In this document: positions 1 to 9,800 of the stretch, piece after piece
Layout of the letters: each line of letters starts with the position of its first letter
How positions within the stretch are numbered: the first letter of the stretch is position 1
Assembly (NCBI RefSeq): GCF_900103345.1
Contig: NZ_LT629702.1
Span: forward strand, 992,001 to 1,056,000
From: Pseudomonas azotoformans
Lineage (GTDB): Bacteria; Pseudomonadota; Gammaproteobacteria; Pseudomonadales; Pseudomonadaceae
Length of the DNA stretch: 64,000 bases
Direction: 5' to 3'
The notes under the pieces: generated by a model
What the model was told of the DNA's origin: nothing
The model's database searches: none
The model's input: only the letters and a program-made list of their open reading frames with translations
Made by a program: the position numbers and the translations under genes

Positions 1-171
1 GCAATTTCGCCGCCGATGGCTACACTGGAAGACTACAAGCACCGCGCCGAACGCCAGGCGCTGTGCGATGTGCTCGACCGGCACAGTGACAACCTGAGTG
101 TCGCCGCCCGTGTGCTGGGTGTTTCCCGGCCCACCTTCTACCGGTTGCTGCACAAACACCAGATCCGCTAG
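1..171 (+). CDS. Sigma-54-dependent activator, C-terminal fragment (Fis-type HTH)
   Basis: Only the last 56 codons lie in the window; the frame is open from base 1 and ends with TAG at 169-171. The visible residues form a Fis-type helix-turn-helix: an amphipathic lead helix (LEDYKHRAERQAL), then NLSVAARVLGVSRPTFYRLL and a basic tail HKHQIR. This is the usual DNA-binding end of NtrC-family enhancer-binding proteins; their AAA+ domain would lie upstream, outside the window. The gene converges on the fap operon, whose promoter region carries a sigma-54-like element and two matching palindromes, so this protein is a reasonable candidate fap activator. The family call is from the HTH; the target is inference. 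Confidence 0.8.
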   Translation, partial: AISPPMATLEDYKHRAERQALCDVLDRHSDNLSVAARVLGVSRPTFYRLLHKHQIR

Positions 172-184
172 GGCGGGTAAACCG

Positions 185-222
185 AAAAGCCCCGCAACGA
201 CCCTTATCGTTGCGGGGCTTTT
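185..222. terminator. Intrinsic terminator, usable on both strands
   Basis: A perfect 16-bp inverted repeat, AAAAGCCCCGCAACGA against TCGTTGCGGGGCTTTT, encloses a 6-bp loop. It has an A-tract on the left and a T-tract on the right, so it can stop transcription of the sigma-54 activator and also transcripts arriving from the fap operon on the minus strand. Confidence 0.9.
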
Positions 223-245
223 CCTTGTGTGCGGAAAACTGACTA

Positions 246-347
246 CTGTAGGAGCGAGCTTGCTCGCGAAGAACGCAAAGGCACCGCATCAATCCTGCTG
301 CCGAGCGTAATCGTTGACGTTCTTCGCGGGCAAGCCCGCTCCTACAG
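246..347. repeat. REPIN, family A (copy A1)
   Basis: Two inverted REP units, CTGTAGGAGCGAGCTTGCTC on the left and its near-complement ending CCGCTCCTACAG on the right, surround a spacer of about 50 bp. The right unit carries the GGGCAAGCCC variant. It lies between the convergent activator and fapF genes, just after fapF stops. Confidence 0.9.
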
Positions 348-357
348 GTGCGGCCGG

Positions 358-1680
<1,323 letters not shown>

Positions 1681-1711
1681 CTAATGCGAAAGTGTCGAGG
1701 GTCAGCGTAGT

Positions 1712-2455
1712 TCAATAACCGAGAGTGCGTAGGCCTTTGAGTTGATCCAGGTTGCAGTTCAACGCGGGGTTGTTCAATCCGTTATTCATTACCACGTTGA
1801 GCTGGGTCATGTTGTTGACGAAGTTGCTTTTGCCGGTCAGTACCGTGCCTTGCAGCACCTGGCCGCCACCAATCTGCTGGAGGCTGTTGCCTTGGTTATG
1901 ATTGGCCTGGATCGCCATCTGCAGGCCGCCATTGTTGGCCGATACGCTCACGCGGCCTGCCGCGCTGTCACCGGTGACAGTACCGCCGGCCACCAGCACC
2001 TGCCCCGACTGCGCGGCATTGGAAGGTGCAAAGCCGTTTTCAGTGACGTTGATCCCGACATTGTTGTAGGCGGTGTTTTTGTCGCCGGCAGCGCGTACGC
2101 TCTGGGTCACGCCTGTGCCGGTGCCCAGGCCAGCGCCCCCGGTGACGTTACCGGTGCCGGTGCTCGGGTTGGTGCCGTTACCGGTCGAACCGGTGGTCTG
2201 CACGTAGAACTGCGGCGTAATGGTCGATGAGTCGACTTGCATGCTGGCCTTGCCGGTGATGTTATCGCCCACGGCATTGGTCCAGGTGCTGCTCATGACA
2301 ATACCGAAGCTGATGATCCGCCCCGGCATCACATAACGGCCGCGCAACTCGGCCATTTCCGAATCCTTGAGTTCGATCGGCTTGAATGCCGATGAAGCAT
2401 AAGCGGGCATTGAGGCTGCCAGACACAAGACCGTCAGCCAACGGGAAGTGTTCAT
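1712..2455 (-). CDS. fapE: FapE, minor Fap fibril component
   Basis: A 247-residue secreted protein with signal peptide MNTSRWLTVLCLAASMPAYA. The mature region is rich in Gly, Asn, Thr and Ser, with a Gly/Thr-rich stretch at about 85-115, and there is one Cys near the C-terminus (NPALNCNLDQL). This resembles FapE, an extracellular minor component of Pseudomonas amyloid thought to be exported by FapF. It sits between fapD and fapF, as in the known operon. It has no FapB/FapC-type repeats. The assignment rests mainly on position, length and composition. Confidence 0.88.
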   Translation of the reverse strand: MNTSRWLTVLCLAASMPAYASSAFKPIELKDSEMAELRGRYVMPGRIISFGIVMSSTWTNAVGDNITGKASMQVDSSTITPQFYVQTTGSTGNGTNPSTGTGNVTGGAGLGTGTGVTQSVRAAGDKNTAYNNVGINVTENGFAPSNAAQSGQVLVAGGTVTGDSAAGRVSVSANNGGLQMAIQANHNQGNSLQQIGGGQVLQGTVLTGKSNFVNNMTQLNVVMNNGLNNPALNCNLDQLKGLRTLGY

Positions 2456-2493
2456 CTTCTGCTCCTGGAGCGTCCTGCCCCTTATTGCGCTTC

Positions 2494-3174
2494 TTAGAAG
2501 AAGTCGCTCTGGATGAAACCGAAATCCATCAGCTCGGCATCGCCTACGGGCCTGAACTCATTGACTTGGTTCTTGGCGGTCAGCGGTGTGGGCGGGTCGA
2601 GCAAGGCGTTGGCCTTGTCGTAGCCTTCACCCAGCACGGCGAACACGATGCCGTTCCAACCCTTGACGAAGTCGTCGCGCGAATAGCGCTTGTGGCCCAG
2701 CACCGGGTCGCCGATGTAGACCCAGTCCTTGTCGGCGCGTTGCAACACCACGAAGTGCTTGTAGCCACGAATCTCCAGCAGCACCACCACGGGGATTTTC
2801 ACGGTCACCAGGGTGTCCGGCGAAATCTTGTAGCCCCTGGCCCGCATGCCGATGCTTTCGAGGTAGCGCTTCATGTCCAGCATGGAAAAACCCTGGGTGC
2901 GAACCAGGTCCTGGTCTGCATTGACCAGCATGCCTTTGATCACGTGGTCTTCATCGACGTCGAGCCAATAGCCCTGGCGCAGGATGGTTGCGAGTGCCGC
3001 GGCACCGCAGCTGAAATCGGTTTTCTGTTCCACCAGGTTGGCGAAGCGGCGTTCGCGGATGCTCTCGACCTTCTTGTAGATGACTGCGCCACCAGGCATG
3101 GCGGAAATCGCCATGGTGCCTGCCCAGGTCGGGCCGGTGAGCAGCATCAAGAGGGTGAGGGTCGCGAGGCGCAT
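2494..3174 (-). CDS. fapD: FapD, C39-family cysteine protease of the Fap system
   Basis: A 226-residue protein with a signal peptide (about 1-18). It shows the peptidase C39 pattern: catalytic Cys in KTDFSCGAAALATIL (about residue 55), catalytic His in GYKHFVVL (about 140) and the Asp in YIGDPVLG (about 155). C39 peptidases usually process double-glycine leaders in ABC exporters; FapD is the periplasmic version encoded in the fap operon and is required for normal fibril secretion. It lies directly behind a putative terminator after fapC, so its expression may be lower than that of the fibril genes. Confidence 0.92.
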   Translation of the reverse strand: MRLATLTLLMLLTGPTWAGTMAISAMPGGAVIYKKVESIRERRFANLVEQKTDFSCGAAALATILRQGYWLDVDEDHVIKGMLVNADQDLVRTQGFSMLDMKRYLESIGMRARGYKISPDTLVTVKIPVVVLLEIRGYKHFVVLQRADKDWVYIGDPVLGHKRYSRDDFVKGWNGIVFAVLGEGYDKANALLDPPTPLTAKNQVNEFRPVGDAELMDFGFIQSDFF

Positions 3175-3202
3175 GATCGGCTGACCTAATGGACACTGGA
3201 AT

Positions 3203-3228
3203 AAAAAAGGGCCTTGTTGCCAAGGCCC
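3203..3228 (-). terminator. Intrinsic terminator or attenuator inside the fap operon, after fapC
   Basis: Read on the minus strand, an 8-bp perfect stem GGGCCTTG/CAAGGCCC with a 4-base loop is followed by six T residues (3208-3203). It starts 8 nt after the fapC stop codon. It would terminate part of the transcription between the subunit genes fapABC and the export genes fapDEF. Confidence 0.75.
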
Positions 3229-3235
3229 CGTTGGA

Positions 3236-3985
3236 TCAGAAGCGCACGCCGCTGCCGCAAACGCTGCAGCCTTGGCCTACAGAGAGGCTGTTGCTGCCCT
3301 GGTTGCCGGCGCCGGATTGCAGGTTCACACCTACGTTGCCGGAGTTGCGGTTAACCGAATTGTCGAGGCTCGAGTTGTTGGAGACATACTGAGGTTTGCC
3401 GCCATAGCCATAGCCGTGGCTGGTAGCCGCCGTGTTGAGGTAGTTGTTGGCGAGCGAGTTTTGCTCGGTATTGGCGGCCGCTGCGATGTTTTTGCCATCA
3501 GCTGTGGTGATCGCCAGGTTGTTTTTGCCTTGGTTGCCTTGACCGGCTTGACCGTTGTAACCCACGTTGCCGGAGTTGCCGTTGATGCCGTTATCCACGG
3601 AGGCGTTGTTTTGAGTGCCCTTGTTGATGAAGTTGTTCAGCGCGCTGTTTTGGTTGACATCGACTACCGCGAAAACGGTAGCAAAGTCGCCCTTGGCGCT
3701 GGAGATCGCGCCAGAGTTGTCAGCTTGGTTGCCGCTGCCGGATTGAACGTTAACGCCGACGTTACCGCTGTTGCCGTTCACCGAGTTGTCGTTAGACGCG
3801 TTATTTTCGGTCTTGGTGTCATCGAACTTGTTGCCGATGCTGTTTTGTACGTCCGTAACCACGGAGGCAACCACACCGGTAGGTTGAGGCGCTGGATGCC
3901 AGCCGCCACCACCTGCTTGAGCTGCAGCAGCCATGAGTGCAGCGAGCGCGAAAACCATTGGTTTCAGAGCCATTTGAGGTTTCAT
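3236..3985 (-). CDS. fapC: FapC, major Fap amyloid subunit
   Basis: A 249-residue secreted protein with a signal peptide (1-24, ending AAAAQA). Three imperfect amyloid repeats lie at about 61-97, 126-162 and 203-238; each has the core NGNSGNVGVN or NRNSGNVGVN followed by QSG.GNQ. They are separated by two linkers, the second Gly/Tyr-rich (GYGYGG). The C-terminus carries the conserved CxxC pair (C240, C243). Repeats, linkers and CxxC are diagnostic of FapC. An AGGAGAAAC ribosome site precedes the ATG. The gene is followed by a hairpin terminator, consistent with higher expression of the fibril genes than of fapDEF. Confidence 0.96.
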   Translation of the reverse strand: MKPQMALKPMVFALAALMAAAAQAGGGGWHPAPQPTGVVASVVTDVQNSIGNKFDDTKTENNASNDNSVNGNSGNVGVNVQSGSGNQADNSGAISSAKGDFATVFAVVDVNQNSALNNFINKGTQNNASVDNGINGNSGNVGYNGQAGQGNQGKNNLAITTADGKNIAAAANTEQNSLANNYLNTAATSHGYGYGGKPQYVSNNSSLDNSVNRNSGNVGVNLQSGAGNQGSNSLSVGQGCSVCGSGVRF

Positions 3986-4052
3986 GGTGTTTCTCCTTGC
4001 TTCTAATTAGTTGGTTAAGTGTTGGTACGGTCTAGCTAGTGCTACCAAGCTG

Positions 4053-4604
4053 TTACTTGATAGTGATGCCCAGGGTGTTAGCCACTCGGTTCCCCACCCC
4101 GGCACTCTGGTTCACCTGTATCACTCCTCGGCTGCCGGTGAAGGCCTGGTCGCTTGTGACGACCTGGCGGCTGCCAGTGGTGGGGGTGAGCCCTGAGTCG
4201 GTTGCCAGCGTCGTCGTGTTCTGTTGCAACAGGACGCTGTCGTCGATGGCTTGCGGGCCAGGATTGACGCTGATCCGCACGGCATTGACTAATTGGTTAT
4301 TGGCCCCGGCGGACTGGTTGACGCCCAACATGCCGTTGCCATTGGTAAAAGAAGTGCCCTCGATCGCCGCCTTGGCGTTCAGGGCAGGATCGACCTTGCC
4401 GTCCATCCTCTGGATATTGCCGGTGGTGGCCTGGCCGCCCAGCGTGACAGCGCGGTTGTTCGCCGTTTGCTGCTGGTTGCCCGCCGCCTGGTTGATCATC
4501 AGGTTGCCGGTGTAGTCCTTGCCGCTGTTGTTGATCACGGCGCTGTTGTCGGCCAGGGCCACGGCGCTGCCCAGCATGGCCAGAATGAACAGGGAGCGTT
4601 TCAT
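4053..4604 (-). CDS. fapB: FapB, Fap amyloid nucleator or minor subunit
   Basis: A 183-residue protein with signal peptide [18 protein letters not shown] and three short repeats of the type GxxxxNQSAGxxNxxx[18 protein letters not shown] (about 33), [17 protein letters not shown] (about 91) and [17 protein letters not shown] (about 161). FapB has the same repeat architecture as FapC and is proposed to nucleate fibrils. Its start overlaps the end of fapA by four bases (ATGA), indicating translational coupling. Confidence 0.94.
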   Translation of the reverse strand: MKRSLFILAMLGSAVALADNSAVINNSGKDYTGNLMINQAAGNQQQTANNRAVTLGGQATTGNIQRMDGKVDPALNAKAAIEGTSFTNGNGMLGVNQSAGANNQLVNAVRISVNPGPQAIDDSVLLQQNTTTLATDSGLTPTTGSRQVVTSDQAFTGSRGVIQVNQSAGVGNRVANTLGITIK

Positions 4605-5062
4605 GGTTTGCCCCCCAGCATGCCGCCCAAATTGTTCAGGGGCGCCATGCCGCGCTGAATCGAATCGCTGATCTGCCCACCCATGCTGCCGCTGCCGCCC
4701 GAGCGGCTGGCTGCTGCGCCTGCTCCCAGCGTGGACATGCCGTTTTGCGTGGCACTCAAGCCGGTGAGGTTGCTGTTGGGCTGGAGGGCGGTGCGAGTGA
4801 TGCCCAGGCCACTGCTGACGCCGCCGAAGTCACGGTCGCTCAACTCGCCCGACAGGGCGCTGTTGATTTCTCGGCTGGGATTGGCGTTGGCGGTCTGGGG
4901 GTAAGGATCCGGGCCAAAGGACGAGCGGCCATACATATGGCCCTGTACGTCGCGGCCCGTCACGATCACACCGTCACCTGCCAGGGCTGGAAGACTGATA
5001 CTGGCGCTGAGTACACAGCTGGCCAGCAGTACGTTCATCGAACCTTGAGTGAGTGTGATCAC
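4601..5062 (-). CDS. fapA: FapA, Fap chaperone-like or regulatory subunit
   Basis: The first gene of fapABCDEF; 153 residues with a signal peptide (hydrophobic to about residue 28, ending SLPALAG). The mature part is rich in Gly, Ser and Asn and lacks the FapB/FapC repeats. FapA affects the FapB/FapC distribution in fibrils in other pseudomonads. The chosen start is GTG at 5062 with AAGGA eight bases upstream; an ATG at 5038 with AAGG close by is the alternative and would shorten the signal peptide. The name rests on operon position plus composition. Confidence 0.88.
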   Translation of the reverse strand: MITLTQGSMNVLLASCVLSASISLPALAGDGVIVTGRDVQGHMYGRSSFGPDPYPQTANANPSREINSALSGELSDRDFGGVSSGLGITRTALQPNSNLTGLSATQNGMSTLGAGAAASRSGGSGSMGGQISDSIQRGMAPLNNLGGMLGGKP

Positions 5063-5114
5063 GGCGGCATTCCTTATTCTTCACGCTGACCCTAAACAGC
5101 GTTGTCAGGGAAAG

Positions 5115-5130
5115 AGCAGAAGCCGTGCCG
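5115..5130 (-). promoter_or_regulatory. Sigma-54-like promoter of the fap operon
   Basis: On the minus strand the sequence reads CGGCACGGCTTCTGCT. It has the invariant GG and GC dinucleotides exactly 10 bases apart and differs little from the consensus TGGCACG-N4-TTGCW. The expected start would leave a leader of roughly 40 nt before the fapA GTG. No better sigma-70 element was seen here. Confidence 0.7.
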
Positions 5131-5149
5131 CTTTTGATTTATTACTGTT

Positions 5150-5162
5150 TTTCAAAGGCTTG
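5150..5162 (+). promoter_or_regulatory. Possible IHF-like site upstream of fapA
   Basis: TTTCAAAGGCTTG differs by one base from the IHF core WATCAA-N4-TTR. It sits in an AT-rich patch between the sigma-54-like element and the two upstream palindromes, where IHF commonly bends sigma-54 promoters. The core is short and degenerate, so chance is possible. Confidence 0.3.
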
Positions 5163-5193
5163 CGATAACTGCAAGGCAAAATGATGGCCGTGC

Positions 5194-5211
5194 TGTATCA
5201 GCCATGAGACA
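5194..5211. promoter_or_regulatory. Candidate enhancer site 1 for fap (TGT-N12-ACA)
   Basis: TGTATCAGCCATGAGACA is an 18-bp imperfect palindrome about 85 bp upstream of the -12 element. Its left half, TGTATCAGC, is identical to that of a second copy 70 bp further upstream. This is the usual distance and form of an enhancer for an NtrC-type activator. Confidence 0.5.
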
Positions 5212-5263
5212 ACCGCCATCAAAGCCCCGGCTCTCCAGCCACTGCACAACCGCTTCACCCCGT

Positions 5264-5281
5264 TGTATCAGCGCTGTAACA
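5264..5281. promoter_or_regulatory. Candidate enhancer site 2 for fap (TGT-N12-ACA)
   Basis: TGTATCAGCGCTGTAACA has TGTATCAGC and GCTGTAACA as inverted halves (7 of 9 positions complementary). Together with site 1 it suggests paired binding of an activator dimer. The rest of the 330-bp gap between fapA and the fecR-like gene shows no further clear signal. Confidence 0.5.
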
Positions 5282-5392
5282 CCGTGCATGACGAAACGAT
5301 GAATCCGCTGTGCACGGGCGATCCAGGGACGGTGTGTGTAAAAAAAATGGACAGTGCGGGCGCAACGAAGCCTAAAGCACGACGCAACAGGC

Positions 5393-6409
5393 TCAGCCTT
5401 TGGGGGCTTTACGCGGAATGGAATTGAGGACGGGATTGCCGTCCTGGTTCTGGGTCAGGTAGACCGGCAAAACCTTGGGCAGGGAGGGGATGAGGTTGCT
5501 GACCTCGTTGATGTTGTAGATGCCACCGATGCGAATCGCCCCGGTGCTGGCGTCGGCCAGCATCGCCGGTTTGCTGAGGTAGCGGTTGATCAGCGGCAAC
5601 GCATCGGCCAGGGCCAGGTTGTCGAGGATCAGCTTGCCCTGGCGCCAGGCCAGTGCTGTGTCGTTGGGGCTGATCGCCTGCACACGGGGCGTGGCATCGC
5701 CCTGTTGATAGCTGGCCTGCATGCCAGGGGTGAGGGGGACGCTGCCGTGCACCTGGTCGCTGCTGATCTGCACCGAGCCTTCAAGCAGCATCACCCGCAC
5801 CTGGTCTTCATATTTCCAGACGTTGAACTGGGTACCCGTCACGCGCACCTGGCCCGCGCCGGCGTGCACGACAAACGGGTGCGCACTGTCATGGCTGACC
5901 TTGAAGAACGCCTCGCCCTTGTTCAGGGTGACGCGGCGCTGGTCCTTGTAGTTGCTGTAGACCAGTTCGGTGCCCAGGTTGAGTTCCACCTGGCTGCCGT
6001 CGCCGAGCGTCACTTGGCGCAGGCCTTTGGCAGCATCGAACCGTTCATAGGAACTCGGCAGCCAGCCGGCTTGCCAGCCGGTAAAGGCGGCGAGGGGCAG
6101 TGCGGCCAGGCAGATAGCCGCTGCCACCGCATAGGTGCGCAAACGGCTGCGCGGTTTGAATGGCACCACCACCGGCGCTGTGTCGCTGCGCGGCAGGTGG
6201 TCGGCGACGTCCCAGATCTCCAGCATCGCCGCGTATTCAAAGGCGTGCAGGGGGTGCGAATCATGCCACTGGGCAAAGGCCTGACGTTCGCCGGGCGTGC
6301 AATCGCTCGCATGCAGGCGCATGCACCAATGCGCGGCGGCGTCGGTGATAGCGTCATATTCGGCTTCTGAAAGGGCTTTTTCGCTCATTAACTCGTCCTG
6401 ATTTCGCAC
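5393..6409 (-). CDS. Orphan FecR-family transmembrane anti-sigma factor or regulator
   Basis: A 338-residue FecR-type protein. An N-terminal DUF4880-like cytoplasmic segment (about 15-60, DAAAHWCMRLHASDCTPGERQAFAQW) is followed by a single membrane helix (about 92-112), the periplasmic FecR domain (ERFDAAKGLRQVTLGDGSQVELN, about 130-230) and a C-terminal domain ending near NSIPRKAPKG. FecR proteins relay signals from TonB receptors to an ECF sigma factor encoded next to them, but no sigma or receptor gene flanks this one. The GTG start at 6409 has AGGAGG seven bases upstream; an internal ATG at 6388 (MSEKALSEAEY) is the alternative. Confidence 0.85.
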   Translation of the reverse strand: MRNQDELMSEKALSEAEYDAITDAAAHWCMRLHASDCTPGERQAFAQWHDSHPLHAFEYAAMLEIWDVADHLPRSDTAPVVVPFKPRSRLRTYAVAAAICLAALPLAAFTGWQAGWLPSSYERFDAAKGLRQVTLGDGSQVELNLGTELVYSNYKDQRRVTLNKGEAFFKVSHDSAHPFVVHAGAGQVRVTGTQFNVWKYEDQVRVMLLEGSVQISSDQVHGSVPLTPGMQASYQQGDATPRVQAISPNDTALAWRQGKLILDNLALADALPLINRYLSKPAMLADASTGAIRIGGIYNINEVSNLIPSLPKVLPVYLTQNQDGNPVLNSIPRKAPKG

Positions 6410-6542
6410 ATTCTAACCTCCTGGAAGGGACGGCGAGAACAGCCATCATGGCGATTGCACATCAATTGGAACTTATTCTCGTTTGGATGCGCCTAAAAAT
6501 TTCAGGACACGTGTCAGTCATTACCACCAATGGAGTACGAAA

Positions 6543-6812
6543 ATGCTGAAGAAAACATTAATCGCCCTGTGTGCAACCTCCGCATTGCTCAGCGCCGGCG
6601 CCGCCATGGCCGACCGCCCGGGCGCCGGTTGGATCACCATTGAAAAAGCCATCGAGGTGGCCAAGACCAAGGCCGGTTACGTCGAGGTCTACGGCGCCGA
6701 AGCCGATGATAACGGCTATTGGGAAGTCAAGGGCCGCAAGGCGGATGGCGTGGTGTACGAAGCCCGCATAGATGGGGCTTCGAGCAACGTCATTCGCGAT
6801 CAGAAAGACTGA
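6543..6812 (+). CDS. Small periplasmic PepSY-domain protein
   Basis: An 89-residue protein with a signal peptide (MLKKTLIALCATSALLSAGAA, cleaved before MADRPG). One PepSY-like domain follows: a helix WITIEKAIEVAKTKAGYVEVYGAEAD, then strands GYWEVKGRKADGVVYEARIDG and SSNVIRDQKD. PepSY proteins of this size are periplasmic and often modulate proteases or sensor kinases; no partner is evident here. The ATG at 6543 has GGAG about eight bases upstream, which rules out the longer frame from 6483. Confidence 0.85.
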   Translation: MLKKTLIALCATSALLSAGAAMADRPGAGWITIEKAIEVAKTKAGYVEVYGAEADDNGYWEVKGRKADGVVYEARIDGASSNVIRDQKD

Positions 6813-6830
6813 TATCCACCCGGGGGCTGC

Positions 6831-9800
6831 TCAGGCTCCCGGGTCCAGTTCTCGACCCAGGTGAGTGATCATGTAGGCGATTGAATCGGCGTTGGCCAGG
6901 ATGATGTTGATGCGTTTGCTGTCGTCACTCATGAATACCTGGCGCGCATCGTCGAGTGTCTTGGCGCCGGTGATGTTCAACACCCGGGTGCGTGCGGTCC
7001 GGGAGGCGTGGCGTCTGCCCAGTTCTTCGAATTGCTGCGCGTAATCGTCCCAGACCTTGAACAAGATGACGCCGGGTGTCTGGGTAGACAGGGCGTTCAA
7101 GCGCAAATGATCCAGTTCGGCATGGAGTTGCCTGCCACGCGGGGATTGCACATTGATCAGGTCGGTAAACGGCCGCATGCTGTCCAGGTAGGCCAAGTCT
7201 TCAGAGTCAGACACCAGGTGGGTCAACTCGTGGATCAAGGTCGTGGCGCGTGCGTGGGCCATGATGTTGAACGGCGCATTCAGGCGGTTCTGGTACATGT
7301 CCAGATCAGGGGCAAAAAAACGGTCGAGCAAATAGATTTTTTTGTCGATGTCGTCGGGCAGGGTGAAGGCAATCAAGTGTTCCGGGCTGTAGCGCGCGGT
7401 CCCCGTGACAAAGCGTATCGAGTCAGGATTGATCAACGTGGGGTTCACCAGTTCGTTCAACACCTCATCGATCCGTGTTTCCACTTTGCCGACGTGATCG
7501 GGCGTCAAGGCATGAACCCCGAACAGCTCGGTAAAAAAGCGGCCCAACCGGCTCAGCGGGTCGCGCGTGAGCGCGAAGTTGAGGATGTTGCGTTTGCAGG
7601 TCACCGCGTAGTACGTGGTGACGTTGAGCGCCTCGTTGATGCACTGGGCTTTCCAACTGGACAGTGCGGCGATCTGCGTCATGCCGACCGCTTCGATATT
7701 GATCGAGCCCCATTCCCCCATGCGAGTCGCGGCCCGGCCGGCAAACCGCGACATCGATTTGCCGAAACGAGGATCACGGTTTCGCAAATCCAGCACCCAT
7801 TGTTTGGACGGCGTAAGCGCCAGCCCAGGCCCTGACTCTTCATCGCGGTGGATACGCCAGTGGGTACCGGCGTTTCGCGCCGGGTAGACTTTGCCTGCCA
7901 CCGGCACGTAGTCCCGGCCAGTGTCCACATCGTGATAGACCTGGGTCTTGGGGTCGTGCCTCAGGTCCGTCAGGGCGACTTCGTGTTGTTCGAACGCCAG
8001 CAGGTGGGTGCGCTGCGGGGCGGTGATATCCAGCGTGGCGAGGGTGGTAGTCGCAGAGGCCTGCGTCCAGTCATTGTCATCAAAGGTGGTCGCAGGTTCA
8101 CTGTCCGGGTATAGCCGGTTGAGCGCCTTGCGCAAGGACGCCAATTCGGCCACGCCGCCGACAAAGGTCCTGAGTGCCTCGCCCCAGCGATGTTGTTGCA
8201 AGTGTTCACTCGAGGCCTTGAACAGCTTGTAGCTGCGCCACACCACCAATGGGTACGCGAGCTTGCCGGCCATGAAGGTCAGCGCATTCGGAACCCCCTT
8301 GTGCAGCAGGCGACCGACCACTCCCCATTGCGCCGCGCCTTGCTTGTCGAATTGACAGGCGAGCATTTTCGTCAGCAGTACGACGTTGTCCTTGAACAGG
8401 CGCATGAGAATATTGCCCAGGATGCGAGCAGACCCCAGCCGAATGTCCGCCGTGTCGCGCCGATGCTGCGCCAGCAGGTTTCGGTAGGTGGCCTGGTGCG
8501 GCGGGTCCAACTGTTGGAGAACCCATTCCTGCAAGTGCCCTGGGGTGGTGAGTTCACTCAGCAAGTCTTCTTCCCGAGCGTACTCGCGCAGTACATGGTG
8601 CGGGCTGTAGGGCGCGTATAACACCCAGGGGCCTGTGGCATTGGTCTGCGGCCCGATCAGGTAGACACCCTGCACCTCGGCCACCGACGCGCCGGCCGTG
8701 GCGACCAGTCGCAAGGGGCGAATGCACGCTGTCACGCCACTGACTTGCGCACGGGCGACCGCGTCGGGCATGTCGAAGACCTGTTGGATAAACCCCCAGG
8801 CGGTGGCGGAAATCCGTTCTTCGAGCTTCTCCTCGTGGGCGTATTGCAGCAACTGCCAGGGCAGCTGCCGGCAGTAGCGTTGCCGGCGTGTTTGTGCGTC
8901 TTTGTCCGTGGCCTGCAGATGGGTGGTCAGCCACGTCTGATACACCGATTTGAGATCCAACTGCTGCACCAGTTGTACCACCGCTGTGCCGTCCAGCGTC
9001 GCGGGCAAGGGTGTCGCGGTGCGCGAGCGTGGATGGATTTCATCGGCCTGCAGGTCGGGCAGGTGACGCTGGGCAAAGTCGGTCAGGCTCTGGGTGTTGC
9101 CGTTCAGCGCCTTGCGGATCGGGACCAGGATGTCGTCGGGGTGCAGTCCCAGGCCTGGGAAACGTGCTTCCAGCAGCGTGACCAATGCAGCGCTGACCTG
9201 CTCGTTCAGCGGTGTGATGCCGTGCAGGTAATCCTGTTCATCCGGTGCGCTGACGCGATATTGCTCAAGCAATTCGGCGTGCAGGATCTGCTCATCGGGC
9301 GCCGCCATCCCCAGCCACACCGGCAGCGCCTGCTGGTTGGCCATGGCCCGTGCCAGTTGTATGGCCCTGGGCAGGTTGGTGGGCAGCGCCTGCTGCATTA
9401 CCACGTCCAGATAGTCCTGCAGGCGCCGCGCCCCAAGGTTCATCGCCAGCACCGCATCGACGTTATCGGTGAGGGTGTCGGTATGGCTTTGCAGGCGGTT
9501 GTCCAGCAGGTCGTCGTCGATACGTTGCAGTGGGCCAAGGGTGTAGGCCTGGTGCGGCGTGCGCAGGCGATTCGGCAGGTTTTCCAGGAAGGGCAGGCGT
9601 TGGATGGTGTCTTGCAGGCGTTTTTGCAAGGTTTCGCGCAGGTGCTGTATGGAGTTGAACACTTCATGACCGCGGCGGGGCGTCCACAGCACCGCCTGGC
9701 CGGAGCGCTGCGGGTCGGTGCCGCCGCGTTCGGTCAGCACCAGGCAGTTGGCCAACGGCTGCGGGGGGGAGTCGGCATCAACCATCAGCGTCAGCCCGTA

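Noticed and set aside
6814..6845. Terminator between the PepSY gene and the giant gene
   Set aside because: ACCCGGG...CCCGGGT can pair, but there is no T-tract and the giant gene stop codon lies within it; too weak to call.
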